The notes beneath the pieces were generated by a model. That model worked only from the letters and a program-made list of their open reading frames with translations, had not been told where the DNA came from and did not search any database. This document shows positions 1-11,282 of a stretch of 64,000 nt of DNA, piece after piece; within the stretch, counting starts at the first letter, position 1, and each line of letters opens with the position of its first letter. The translations under genes were made by a program, and so were the position numbers. The DNA is from Termitomyces sp. T153. Lineage: Eukaryota > Basidiomycota > Agaricomycetes > Agaricales > Lyophyllaceae. Where the stretch lies: contig JACKQL020000147.1 in the NCBI GenBank assembly GCA_018296165.2, positions 1 through 64,000 on the forward strand. The letters run 5' to 3'.

Positions 1-5
1 AGCAA

Positions 6-398
6 TTGGATCCTCCCCTTGATGATCCATTGGGTCCTCAGGATGACATGTCTTCTGATGATGGCTTGGAATATGTTGATCCTGCTCAACAGAGACCTGC
101 AGAAGACTTGGACCCTGCCCTACCCAATGATCCACCACAACCAGAAAATCCTGCTGAAAATATACCAGCAGAAGAACCAGAGCCTCCCCTTGGACTTCCT
201 ATTCCACCACAGCTTGGTCCTATTCAGCCTGTTCCAAGAGGAAGGCAACCTTACTTGGTTGAATACCCTCCACACTATCTTGGTCCTATGACTGTTATAT
301 GTCCACACTGCCAAGCTTTACATTTTGATGCTGAAAAGCTCACCAAGTCTACTAGAAACAGAAAAAGTTTGGCATGTGCTGCTTACAAGGCCAAGTAA
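6..398 (+). pseudogene. Helitron protein, N-terminal fragment
   Basis: About 130 codons open from the left edge. The first 75 are acidic and proline-rich and likely disordered. They are followed by a YLGPMTVICPHCQALHFDAE segment, the CPxCxALHxxxE signature that precedes the Rep domain in Helitron proteins. The frame closes near 398, after which the Helitron-like reading resumes from about 521 in the same orientation. The true start lies upstream of the window or was lost. It is part of the same decayed protein as the Rep fragment downstream and not an independent gene. Confidence 0.75.
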
Positions 399-520
399 AT
401 TTGCCCAGGCTTTGAGATGCTCCAGCAGATTTACTGAACCTGCTCCATGGGCATCATCCTCTCTCTAACACCTTTAAAACATCAATCCGTCAATACAATG
501 CAGCCTTTGCATTCACATCT

Positions 521-2307
521 TTGGGAGTCAAAATTGACCATGCTATTACCAATGCACCTGGACCATATAGCTTTAGGATCAATGGAGAACTACATCATTT
601 GACAGGTGCCTTGCTTCCTATTGAAGGCAATCTGCCTGTATATGCACAGCTCTACTTTTACAATCACAATCAGCAATTGGCTTTTCATCAACAGAACAAT
701 CCCAGGCTTGATCCTCAGATAATGGCCTCTTTGCAGGATATGCTTCCTAGAGTCAATCCCTTCATTGGCTTATACAAGCAGGCCAGGCAGATCATGGGAG
801 AAGTTCCAGAAGGCCAACCACAAAGGCTTTCTGTCAAGCTTACAGCTGATTTTGGAGATCCTCAATGCTATAATGACCCTAATGAACAGGAGGGAGTTGC
901 AGCTGTAATTCCAGGAGATGGCTCAGAAGAGCAATCAAATGATTGTGATATAGTCTTGCACTTGCATGGAGGTCAATTGAAGCAGATCAGTCACTTGCAC
1001 CCATATTACACTCCATTGCATTATACCATCATCTTTCCCACTGGACAGCCTGGATTTCACACCAACATTTGCTCTCATTTTGGACCACAGAATCAACAAA
1101 GATCAGCAAAGATCACCCAAACAGCATATTATGCATACAGGCTGCAGCAAAGGACTTTGGAATTCAATGCACTATTACTCTAGAGTGGGAGGCTATTTCA
1201 ACAATATGTTGTAGATGCATGGGCTTCCACTGAACAAAACAAGTTGAATTGGACTCGACACAATCAGAAGAAGATCAGAGCTGAAGTTTATCAGGGAGTA
1301 GTGGATGCTGCTGCTGGAGATGAACAAGTCACCCCACAAAGCTGATGTGTTATCCTCCCATCCTCCCATACTGGAAGTGATCGACAGATGCAGCAATTAT
1401 TCCAGGACTCTATGGCTATCTGCAGGAATTTTGGAAAACCTGATCTCTTCTTGACTATGACTGCCAATCCAAAGTGGTCAGAAATTGAAGAAGCTCTCTT
1501 GAAGGAACCTGCAGTCAATGGGAAGAAGCAAACAGCTGCTGATTGACCTGATGTTGTTGCCAGAGTTTTTGAACTCAAGAAAAATGCTGTAGTAAAGGAG
1601 ATCAAGGAAGGTCTCTTTGGCAGCTGTGTGGCTTATGTTCATACCATTGAATTCCAAAAGAGAGGACTTCCACATATGCACATCTTGATCTTTTTCCATC
1701 GCCATCACAGGATCAAGAATGCACCTGATGTGGATTCCATTGTCTCTGCTCAGATTCCAGATCCAGTCCATCAGCCTCAATTGTATCAGGTATTGGCTTT
1801 GTTTGAATCCTGAATTCAGTTACTTATCTTTGTTGTCAGGTTGTTACTGCCAACATGGTCCATGGTCCATGTGGAGCTGCCAAACCCAATGCTAAGTGCA
1901 TGGTAGATGGCAAATGTTCCAAGAAATACCCAAAGGAATTCCAAGAGGCTACTCAGTATGGAGACAATGGCTATCCTCAATATGCCAGACCTGACAATGG
2001 ATGCTTCTTTGAAAAGAATGGTCATCATTATGACAATCGAGATGTTGTTCCATACAATCCTTATCTCTCAGCCAAGTACAAATGTCACATCAATATGGAG
2101 GTCTGTGCTTCAGTAGAAGCCATCAAGTATATTCACAAGTACATCTACAAAGGCCATGATAGGACAACTTTGGAGATTTCTGGAGAGCAGATGGACCAGA
2201 GGGATGAAATCAAGGAACACTTGGATGCCAGATACATCTCTGCACCTGAGGCTTGCTGGCACATCTTTGAATTCAACATGCATGGAGAGCATCCTCCTGT
2301 ATATTGA
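521..2307 (+). pseudogene. Helitron Rep (HUH endonuclease) domain, broken
   Basis: The helicase-like N-domain reads from 521 (YSFRINGELHHLTGALLP, later ADFGDPQCYNDP and HLHPYYTPLHYTIIFPTGQPG). It stops at a TAG near 1181 and again at TGA codons near 1343 and 1543. The Rep catalytic HUH motif is intact at about 1663-1683 (QKRGLPHMHIL). The tyrosine region is at about 2116-2163 (EAIKYIHKYIYKGHDR), with tyrosines at the spacing expected of the Rep Y box. A probable intron lies between 1790 and 1850, because the QPQLYQ-(V)VTANMVHGPCG reading resumes after a GT...AG-like gap. The catalytic motifs survive although the frame is broken, so the element was active in the past but is dead now. Confidence 0.85.
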
Positions 2308-3039
2308 TTACCTGTGCATTTGGAGGGCCAATATGAAGTCTACTTTCAAGATAATGAGCCTTTGGAGATGGTAGCTGCCAGGCCTAATGCAAACAAGACT
2401 GCACTCACTGCTTGATTTGAAGCCAATGCCAGATTCCCTAATAACAACACCACTTATCAGAGCTTTCCAACCAAGTTTGTCTATGAAGCTTCCAAAAGGA
2501 CCTGGAAGGAGAGGCAGAGAGGAACAGCTATTGGGAGGATGTACTTTGCTTCACCCCAACAGGGAGAAAGGTTCTACCTTAGGATGCTCCTGACAGTTGT
2601 GACCAATGCAACATCAGGGGCTGATCTCAGGACAGTCAATGGTCACACCTATCCTACTTACAAGGAGGCATGCAAGGCCCTTGGTCTTCTAGAAGATGAT
2701 GCAGAATGGAGGCAGTGTCTTGCTGAAGCTGCTCCAATCCAATCAGGATCAGCTCTCAGACAGCTCTTTTGCACTATCCTATTCCACTGTGCTCCTACCA
2801 CTCCAGAGGCTCTATGGGATGAATTCAAGCACTCCATTTGTGATGATCTTCAAAACAGATTGGAGAATATCAGGCAGTACAGGGACAGAGTCTTTACTGA
2901 TGAAGATGTTTATGACTATGGCCTTTATCTGATCAATGATAATCTGAAGAATTTTGGCAAGACTCTTCAAGACTTTCCCAATATGCCAGAACCCCAACAA
3001 GTTTGGAATGTGATTCCAGGCAAGTTGGACATTGTATAA
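2308..3039 (+). pseudogene. Helitron Rep-helicase linker region
   Basis: This links Rep to the helicase. After a TGA near 2306 the reading reappears in fragments, then stays open at 2539-3039 with the family pattern GERFYLRMLL...GADLRTVNGHTYPTYKEACKALGLL-EDD-EW. This segment is a good marker for Helitron polyproteins and lies just upstream of the Walker A box, as expected. A stop near 2413 (TGATTTGAAGCC) fits a lost tryptophan or arginine codon. No separate function is known for the segment. Confidence 0.75.
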
Positions 3040-3063
3040 AGAGTTGACATTGATACTGATTAA

Positions 3064-4547
3064 ATGATTTCAGGAAATAGGCTTTTGCAAGAAGAAACAG
3101 ATTATGATGTTGAGGAGTTGAAGAGAAGGGTGGATGAAAACAAGGCCAGGTTTAATGGTGAACAACTGGGAGCCTTCAATGAAGTTATGGACTCTGTGGA
3201 CAACAACTTGGGCAAGATGATATTCATTCACAGTGCAGGTGGATGTGGCAAAACATTTGTGTGCAACACTTTGGCTTCTGCTGTTCAGTCCAATGGAGAT
3301 GTGGCATTATGTGTAGCATCATCTGGGATTGCTGCCTTATTGCTGGAGGGTGGTAGAACTGCACATTCAAGGTTCAAAATCCCCATTCCTGCTCTGGATA
3401 CATCCATTGCCAATATCAAAAGAGGAACTCAGTTATCTCAACTCTTACTCCAGACCAAGGTTGTTATCTGGGATGAAGTCCCAATGCAACACAAAAATGC
3501 CATTGACTCTGTGGATTGAGGGTTCAGAGACATCCTGGAGAAGGATGTTCCTTTTGGTGGAGTGACTGTGGTGTTTGGAGGAGATTTTAGGAGACTCTCC
3601 CAGTTATCCAGCAAGGACTCAGGCAGCAGATGATTGCTGCATCACTCAAAAGAGGAAGACATTGGGATCAAATTCAAGTCCACTACTTGGTTCAAAACAT
3701 AAGATTGGATCAGACTTCTGATAACATTGCTCATGCAGCTTGGTTATTGGATGTTGGTGCTGGAAAAAACCTTGGGCCTGGAGAAACAGTACAACTTCCA
3801 GAAACCATGATCTGTAATGACAATTCTGTCACTGGATTGATCTCTTCCACTTATCCTCATATTGATCACCATCAAGATGATCAGTATTATCTGGACTGTA
3901 CCATCCTTTCTGGCAAGAACTCTGATGTAGAGGATATCAACTCTGAAGTTCTGCAGAAATGTCCAGGAGAAGAGAAAATCTTGCAGAGTGCAGACTCTGT
4001 CATATCTGATGATGGAAATCCTAATGGTCTTGCATTGTATCCAATGGAATACCTCAACTCTCTCAGAGCCAGCAGTTTGCCCTTGGCTAAATTGGCTCTG
4101 AAGATTGGTGTTCCTGTCATGCTGCTCAGAAATCTGGATACAACCAAAGGACTTTGCAATGGGACAAGAATGATTGTCACTCACATCAGCACCAGAGTTC
4201 TCAGATGTAGGATTATCAGTGGAGATGCCATGTTTTCAGGATCAATTGTTTTGATTCCAAGAATCAATATGGATGTGTCTGAAGAAGATTTGCCAATTCC
4301 ATTGCGCAGGAGACAATTCTCAGTTCAATTGGCCTTTGCTATGACTATCAACAAGTCTGAGGGTCAATCAGTCAAGCATGTTGGATTGGACCTTCAATCA
4401 GGAGTTTTTTTGTATGGCCAACTTTATGTTGCACTCTCATGGTGCACATCAGGAGATTGTATCAAAGTCATTTTGGACCCAGAAAACACATCAAGAAAGA
4501 TGGCAAATATTGTCTATCAGGAAATCCTGAATGGTTTACAAATCTAA
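3064..4547 (+). pseudogene. Helitron PIF1-like helicase domain, broken
   Basis: This is a superfamily 1 (PIF1-like) helicase that would unwind DNA during rolling-circle transposition. Walker A reads AGGCGKT at 3235-3255 and Walker B reads VVIWDE near 3466. A TGA at 3517-3519 interrupts the expected arginine after VD. A frameshift near 3600 separates GGDFRRL from the rest, which is then open from 3630 to 4547. The C-terminal motifs are intact: GVPVMLLRNLDTTKGLCNGT, then QLAFAMTINKSEGQS, then YVALSW. The stop at 4545-4547 looks like the native end of the protein. One stop plus one frameshift are the visible lesions in this domain. Confidence 0.88.
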
Positions 4548-4845
4548 GTGTGAGTTTTGTTGGACTCAAGCAACAAATTGTTAACTTCTATGAACTTCAG
4601 CACCTAATGTCTATAGCTGGACCATGTAGTATAGATATTCTTAATGGTTTACAAATGTAAGTGTGACAGTTTAAATAATTGGTTGGTTAGTACTAACTTT
4701 TATAATCTTCAGCATCTCTAATATATACTAGTGGACATTGTAGTATTTTGTTAATAATGTAATATAGATACATGATTGGTTTATACATGAAATATCAGTG
4801 TATTGAATTGTAAGAGAAAAGCAACATTTGGTCAACAAAATACAA

Positions 4846-5005
4846 AGACCTAACCAAATAAAGTGAGGTTGGGTCTGGGACTTAGCATTGAGTTTGAAAT
4901 ACAAGGACCTAACTAAACAAAGTGAGGTTGGGTCTGGGATGAAGCATTGAGTAGAATATTGAGGACCTAACCAAACAAAGTGAGGTTGGGTCTGGGATGA
5001 AGCAA
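4846..5005 (+). repeat. Three tandem copies of a ~55-65-bp unit
   Basis: The core gacctaacc(a)aa-aaagtgaggttgggtctggga occurs at about 4847, 4907 and 4965 with a few differences, followed by atgaagca(ttgagt). On the minus strand the units encode repeated SQTQPHFVWLG-like peptides inside an open frame (4728-5177). That frame is more simply explained by the repeats than by a gene. The array lies just 3' of the helicase and is as CpG-poor as the Helitron. Confidence 0.8.
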
Positions 5006-6480
5006 GAGCTACAGGCCCATGCCAAAGGCATGGGGTGTAGCTTGTAGTGTCACAGGTAACATGCAACAGTTGACCACAGAGGACTTTTGTTTCAAATAAG
5101 CATATGAGATGTGCTTCAAGCTTGACAAACATGGCCCTTATGTCATTGAATTCAATGTAGTTGCCTTTGTATGCCATAGCATTGTAGTTGATTCTATCAA
5201 GCCACTACACAGTGGGAAATGACATAGTAGACTGTGCAACAGTACTGGCATGGTGCTGAAGAGAATGGAGAGAGTTGAATGTTGAATCAAACTTCTCTGT
5301 AAACCATGAAGAGAGGTCTTGACAATGCTGTTGATATGTGGGAGTGGGTTTGAGGGTTTTGAGGCAATTCATCTCTATCTTGAAAGCTGTTTGGCTGGCT
5401 CAGCATTGAGACCATTGAGCAGCTTGATTAGGCAATTAATTTGATGGTCTGTATATACATAGCACAAGAGGCTACTATCACAAAGCAGCATTTCCAAGAG
5501 ACAAATAACACAAGTTGCATAAGTTCTGATGCAATTTTTGTGGTCTTGAAACTGCTTGAAAGGCATGTTGCTAATTCCACTATGAAAAAATAAATATAGA
5601 AGGAATTGTACAGTAATATTAACTGACCTCTTAACAGGATCTAGAGATACCAAGCACTGAAGAACAAGCTCTGGAAGTTTGGCAAAGAGCTATTTACCAT
5701 TATCAAATAGTTGGTAAACTGCTTCTGCAAGACCAGGTAGTTGTAATTCATCCTTGTGAGGCATAAATGCCAGTTTGACAAGAGCAGTCACAGAACATCC
5801 TTGAAGAATTTGCAGCCAACCTGTAGACTGCAGAAATGGACTGACAAGTCTTGGATCAAGGTGCTGGCCTACAGGATTAGGCTGTACTATTGTTGCTGAT
5901 ATTTGAAGATTTTGATGCAGGTAGAGCCTGCACCTTATATTGAGGATGTCAGTTCACTGTTGATGAGAAAGATTCCAAATGGCTCACTTGTGCATCAACA
6001 TTATTGCTGATGTTTAAGGAGTTTAATGCAGGTGGAATCTGGAACCTATGTTATGGCACTAACAGTTGGCAAAATTGCAAATGACTCACTTCTGTATCAA
6101 CATTGTTGCTTATATTTGAAGATTTTGATGTAGGTGGAGCCTGCAACTTATATTGAATCATGACACCAGGAGCATCACTGATCCAGGTGCAGTTGGTATC
6201 ATGAGCATGTTTGAGCTACCCAGCAGTGGTTTTAAAAGTGTGTCCAGTAGAAACAATGGACCACTTGCATAGAAAGTCATGTGTAGCTAGATTTTGAGTC
6301 AGTGAAATTTTCAGACATGCTTATGTAAGCTGTTATAGGTTGCCAGATAGGGAAGGTGGTGCTTGATGTTCAAAAGACAATTCCAGCTAAATTGAATTGT
6401 TATATTTGGTTGTATAAATAAAGACAAATATTAGACCAAACAATGCTTGAGTATTGACTTTGGTACAGCTATATCATAGA
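5006..6480. other. CpG-poor non-coding stretch, no gene recognised
   Basis: This is AT-rich, CpG-poor sequence with no conserved protein motif in any frame. Short phrases recur (for example gatttgaagattttgatg(c/t)aggt(g/a)gagcctgcac at about 5900 and 6115), so it is probably old repeat sequence belonging to the Helitron or to another lost transposon. Confidence 0.5.
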
Positions 6481-6499
6481 GTGTCATATCAATAGAAAT

Positions 6500-8170
6500 G
6501 AACATGTTCCATTTGAATGTTTGAAAAGTCTGAAACTGCTGGCATTTCCATTGCTGGCATTTCCATGAGCCATTCCTGCATTTTCAACAATGTACCATCT
6601 GAATTGTCTCACATTGGAGAAATGCTGGCATTTCATTGAAGATACTTATAAATGAGCATGTCCCATGTCAATTATGCAACATCATAACAGACTTGGCATT
6701 TCCCCCATCTTTATTTTTCAAAATAATGACACTGCTGGCATTTCTTCTGGACATTCTGGTATTTCCATTGACTCATTACTATGATCCTGGAAAGTGGAAA
6801 TGCTGGAACAGCTTATAGAAATGCCAAAATGACAAATACACATTTCAGCCAGCTCATGCTCTTTAAAAATTTAGATGGAACATGTTGATAATAACATGGC
6901 ACTGCAGCAATGACCAGTAGAAATGCCAGCAGTTTCATAAACTTACAAAATTTTGTTGGAACATGGTCATTTGTATTGACATAAGACTATTGGCCAGTCT
7001 GGCATTTTCCTTGGCCATTCCAGCATTTCCACTGGCCATTGCTGCAGTGCCATATTATTATAAACAATCATGTTCCATCTAAATTTTTAAAGAGCATGAG
7101 CTGGCTCAAATGTCCATTTGTCATTCTTGCATTTCCATGAGCTGTTTTAGTATTTCCATTAGCCAGTCTGGCATTTCCCTTGGCCATTCCAGCATTTCCA
7201 CTGGCCATTGCTGCAGTGCCATGTTATTATAAACAATCATGTTCCATCTAAATTTTTAAAGAGCATGAGCTGGCTAGAATGTCCATTTGCATTCTGGCAT
7301 TTCCATGAGCTGTTTGAGCATTTTCATTGGCCATCCTGGCATTTCCCTTGGCCATTCTAGCATTTTAATTAGCCAGTCTGGGATTTCCCTTGGCTATTCC
7401 AGCATTTTGATGTTATTTTCCAAGATTGTAAAGCTGCTGGCATTTCCACTGGCCATTCCAGCAGTTCCTCTGGCTATTCTGGCATTTCCATGAATATTTT
7501 ATTTGAATTTCTCAGCATTATGAAGCTGCTGGCATTCTCACAAACCATTTTTGTATTTTCATTGACCATTCTGGCATTTCCATCAGTCATTAGCAGAAAT
7601 CATTTGGGCTTTTCCATTCTCCACTGAAGTATCTTCATAATACTTATAAAAGAGCATGTTCTAACAAACAGAACTTTTCAATATGATGGTATTATCATCT
7701 GCCATTCTAGCATTGCCATCTGCCACTCCAGCATTTTTTTGGCTGTTCTGGCAGTGCAATGTCATTGTAAAAGAACATGTTCCATCTAGATTATTAAAAA
7801 TCATCAGGCTGCTAGCAGCTGCCTTGTCCATTCCTACATTGATATCTGCCATTTTGGTATTTGCATGAACCATTGCAGGATTGGCCTGAGCCATTGAAGC
7901 AGTGCCATATTATTATCAATGCACATCTTCCATCTAAATTTTTGAAGATCATGAGCTAGCTCGCATTTTGCTTGGCCATTCCAACATTTCTGTCAACCAT
8001 TCCAGCATTGCCAAGTTATTATAAATGAACATGTTCCATCTCAATTTTTAAATATCATGAGTGGGCTGGCATTTCCACTGGTCATTCTGGCATTTCTGCA
8101 AGCCATTCTGGCATTTCTCTTGACCATTCTGGCATGTTCATAGGCCATTCCAGCATGTTCAAAATATGCA
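6500..8170. repeat. Degenerate GGCATTTCC minisatellite with direct and inverted higher-order units
   Basis: Dozens of GGCATTTCC-like nonamers alternate with (t)tggccattc in steps of about 22-24 bp. A longer unit contains catgttccatctaaattttt, then aaagagcatgagctggct. It is nearly identical at about 6991-7107 and 7152-7275. An inverted copy lies at about 6846-6930 and weaker copies near 7620, 7770 and 8028. On the minus strand the short unit encodes GNARMA-like heptapeptides, on the plus strand LAFPLAI-like ones, but stops break every frame. No coding function is claimed. Confidence 0.8.
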
Positions 8171-8700
8171 CCATATTTTGAAAGAAAATATAACAAGCCC
8201 AAGTCTAATGCCAATTAACAGCAATACAGGCTGATCACTCTACGATGTCCCTGTCAAACCCTTCTGGTGCCTTGTGGCACTCATGATTATTGTAAAACTA
8301 AAGACCTCGCTCTGGAAGAGCACCCCATTGGTGGCAATGACAATGCCAAGCCCAGCATCTGGGAATGTGTTTGCCCAGTGTCCTGAGGAATATAGTCAGT
8401 TGGTGTCCATAGGAGAGAGGCAGAAAGACAGAACTGACTTGATTGCACCTGCAGCTGTACTAGGTCCAAACCACTGCCCAACATCCTTACTTCTTCAATT
8501 ATCATCTTACTCCCAAATTGACATGTCATAAGATGTGTTGTGAGAATGGATCATCACTGCTTCTTGTCTCCTACATATATACATATTGTAAAAATCAGAT
8601 GGAGAAACACAACTTGTCAGCCATTAAGGCCAAAGACTGAGAGAAGAGGCTAAAATATTAAATTTTGCAAAGATTTCCGAACAAAAAAGCGAAAAAATAA
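8171..8700. other. Intergenic, no gene recognised
   Basis: This is the transition from CpG-poor repeat to CpG-containing sequence. Open frames on both strands at 8274-8531 overlap each other and show no motif. The A/T-rich end (8690-8700) supplies the tRNA terminator. Confidence 0.5.
8692..8697 (-). terminator. RNA polymerase III terminator of the tRNA gene
   Basis: On the minus strand a run of six T residues starts four bases after the discriminator base of the tRNA. This is the usual pol III stop. A second T run lies slightly further on. Confidence 0.75.
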
Positions 8701-8795
8701 TGGACACTATGGGAATTGAACCCACGACCTCACGCAATCGGACACCACCGTGGCACTATGCGAAACGTGCACGCTATCAACTGCGCTAAGTGCCC
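8701..8795 (-). tRNA. tRNA-Ala (anticodon CGC) with a 22-nt intron
   Basis: On the minus strand a full cloverleaf can be drawn. The acceptor stem is GGGCACT/AGTGTCC, with a G3:U70 wobble, the main alanine identity element. The D stem is GCGC/GCGT, the anticodon stem CACGT/GCGTG, the T arm GTGGG-TTCAATT-CCCAT and the discriminator A73. The loop reads TT-CGC-A, giving anticodon CGC, which reads GCG (alanine). An intron of about 22 nt lies one base 3' of the anticodon (about 8737-8758), the standard eukaryotic position. Without it the RNA is 73 nt plus CCA added later. The internal A and B boxes (B: GGTTCAATTCC) match the pol III consensus. The D loop lacks the usual GG pair (AGTTGATA), a slight oddity. 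Confidence 0.88.
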
Positions 8796-9162
8796 TTCAA
8801 CCGAAGGGAAGTAGGTAAAATAATCCCAGCGGGATTGAGAGCACCAACCGCAAGCCCGAATAATCCCAGGTTCAGCCAAAACACCCCATAATAAAGTATC
8901 ACTTACCACGATACTTACACGAGTTATTGTACTACTCAAAGCATACGCATTATTCTGTTATCATTCATATCGACATCTGGAACAGGCAGAGCGAGAATGG
9001 GAATCAATTTTCGAGAGAGCTGTTGTATAAGACCTTCCAGGAAATTGCGAAGGAATTATGTCCACAATTCCGACTTTCATGGTAACGGTAAGCAATTTGT
9101 GAGAAAGGTGTCATGTTACACTAAGATTACTTGGTAGGTAAAGTATGGCAATGGTAATGAAT

Positions 9163-9925
9163 CTACAAAGGAATGATGGTCACTTTTGTCCTCCTTCGGA
9201 GCGGCCAGTGGGTAAACCTCTTGAGGGGAGCGGATAGATTGCAAATCTGTGCATGAACATTAGTATGGAGTGCGAAATAGACATAGGATTGACGATCATC
9301 AGAGAGGATACCTACAGCAGAAGTAGCTAAAATAGGCCAACCCACAGACTGGAAAAAGAATAAGCAAAAGAGCAAGGACTTGTAGAAGTTCACGAACGCA
9401 TGATCATTAACAGTCACGTAGAAGAAAGATATGCCCATAACATATTGTACAAAGAGATAAACTGTGGCTGCGAAAATTGAAATACGACCGCTGGCCAGCA
9501 GACGATCCCTTGTACGCTCTGGTGATCATTAGATAATATTTGTTAATTGCAGCTCATAGATAGACTAACTAACACCAGCATCTATCTCTCTATCAAAGAT
9601 GTCATTGACAGTACAAGTTGAGCTGCGCAGGAGAAAAGCACTGATAAAACGTTCGATGAAATGGCTCCCATAAAGCTGTAGTGGCAGACCGGCGGCGAAC
9701 GCGGCCATTGTCAAACCGCATGCTACAATGCTCGACTATGAGCAGAACAGTATTGGGAGCTTTCCGAAAGCGAACCAAACGGCCAGAACATAAGGACAGT
9801 TCCTGTGGGCTGGGATGGGTGAGTTACATTGCTCACTATGATCGTTCATGCCAAACCTTCTCCAGCCTTATAAGTTTAAGATACAGAAAAAAGTGAGAGG
9901 ATGCCAAGTCAAGAGGAAGCCTCAT
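9163..9925 (-). pseudogene. UbiA-family prenyltransferase, spliced 5' part; 3' end missing
   Basis: Hand splicing on the minus strand gives exons 9925-9857, 9809-9776, 9722-9576 and 9518 to about 9163, with introns of 47, 53 and 57 nt. All phases agree. The product starts MRLPLDLASSHFFLYLKLIR, continues through PTGTVLMFWPF and ACGLTMAAF, and reaches the first aspartate-rich motif NDIFDREID (Mg-prenyl-diphosphate binding), followed by ERTRDRLLASGRIS. This is the classic UbiA pattern of membrane prenyltransferases (COQ2-like, or meroterpenoid enzymes that prenylate an aromatic acid). Several hydrophobic helices follow. The second Asp-rich motif and the last helices are not found downstream before the tRNA, so the copy appears 3'-truncated or degenerate. 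Its substrate cannot be told. Confidence 0.8.
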
Positions 9926-10560
9926 AACGATTTTGGAGAGTTTCGATGAGCAATTAATAGTATCGTTTCGTCACTGCGGCCCATGATGAAGAAAAATACA
10001 GGGAGGAAAAATATAGTCAACGGAGGATGGTTAGTGTATCGTCGCTTCATGGTATGAAGCTTTTATAGTTGAGAGTCATAACACCAAGCGGAAAGCTGGG
10101 CTAACGAATCGGTCATTCGTAAATGATCAGGTCGCGGTTGAATCGTCGTGCCTGATAGGTCGTGCCTGATGGGATCAGTGTAATTCAAGTGTATATTGCT
10201 GTAGAACAACGCGTGGTGTGGGTACCTACTTCATGTTACGCAATTCATACGGACATGAATCTGTCAGGGTAACTGGCGCACTATTGTAAAAAAAATCCAT
10301 AAAAACATCTTTAATTGGCTCAGAGTTCTTACCGGTTCTTGTTGCTTGAGAAAAAAGTTGCCACCGGTCCACTGCATCAGAAGCATTACTTGTGTTCTAA
10401 TAGAAAAGGATTAACGGAACCTTACTTGAACGCTGTTAACCTGTGACTCTTGCCATCCACATAGATATGTATCTATAGTGTGCACCAAAGGTAATAAGGA
10501 CTCCACTGGAATTACCTCTCTTGTTCCTTTTTCTCTTCTAGTCTGACAAACTTGAGTAAT
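9926..10560. other. Upstream region of the UbiA gene, nothing recognised
   Basis: CpG-normal sequence without a convincing open frame or motif. It could hold the promoter of the minus-strand prenyltransferase gene. The CpG-poor transposon block starts near 10,550. Confidence 0.4.
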
Positions 10561-10569
10561 CAACTTATT

Positions 10570-11093
10570 ATTGTATGCTACCATGTATGGATCTCATAGT
10601 TATGCTCTACCACATTCAGGGTCTTGGAGTAGAAGGCCACTGGATGCCACTTCCCATCTTCCAGGGACTGTTGTGAGAGAACTGCTCTGATGGTAAAGTC
10701 AGAGCTGTCAGCTTCTACTCAGAAGGGAGAGTTATTGTCTAGGAAGAGGAGCATGGGTCCAGAGGTAAGCAAGTCAAATGAGGCTTTAGAGAACACATCC
10801 TCAAATGCATGGAGGTACAGAGGCACAATGTCCCCAAATGCCTGGGGTGCAGAGTTGGCAGCAAATGCCTGGCCCAGCCACTGGGATGTGGTCTGGCTAG
10901 CCCAGATTGCCATGATGGAGGGCAGTGAATGTAAGGCAGTGGCATAAATCTGGTTCCCAACTTCTGCTGCTTGGTCCAGGAGCTCCAGGTCATGTACACC
11001 TCCAAACTCCTCTCCATGTTCCTTGTCTGGAGCTCCACCACTACTCTGGTCATCCTCATAGAGGGCCTCTCTATGGGGGAACACCAGGGGCAT
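10570..11093 (-). pseudogene. Gypsy Pol fragment: pre-RT segment fused to RNase H
   Basis: The minus-strand open frame 11093-10719 contains SQWLGQAFAANSAPQAFGDI and then PLYLHAFEDVFSKASFD, which in fungal Gypsy elements lies between protease and RT. It then passes straight into LLFLDNNSPFWVEADSSDF and, downstream, AVLSQQSLEDGKWHPVAFYS with SKTLNVVEHNYEIH, which is RNase H. The RT core (roughly 1 kb) is deleted. The plus-strand relic at 14190-14340 carries the same RNase H motifs, which confirms the assignment. Confidence 0.8.
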
Positions 11094-11282
11094 GGGATTT
11101 AGGAGGTCTAGGTCAGTAAAGGGGAGAGGGCCAGCATGGCATGCACAGATGGCTGCATGCTCTTGGACTTGAGCCTGGCATTCTTCCTTGACCTCTGTGG
11201 TTTAGGCAGAGCACCTCCAAGGGCACTGGCTCATTGCTACCTTGCTCTGGGCCCACTTGACTTTGGGGTTGTGCTCCCTGAG

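Larger units (their letters stand above)
1..4547 (+). mobile_element. Decayed autonomous Helitron (5' end outside the window)
   Basis: A Rep/helicase element read on the plus strand: an N-terminal cysteine/histidine segment, the HUH-type Rep nuclease, a linker and a PIF1-type helicase. Helitrons move by rolling-circle replication through this fused protein. Here the protein is split by several in-frame stops and at least one frameshift. Many stops sit where an arginine CGA codon would give TGA (for example near 1543, 1343 and 3517). The block has very few CpG dinucleotides. The 5' TC end lies outside the window and no CTRR 3' hairpin was identified, so the 3' boundary is set only by the helicase stop. 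Confidence 0.9.

Noticed and set aside
4728..5177. 149-aa minus-strand open frame with repeated SQTQPHFVWLG peptides
   Set aside because: It is created by the 55-65-bp tandem repeat in CpG-poor sequence; no start context, homology pattern or partner gene supports it.
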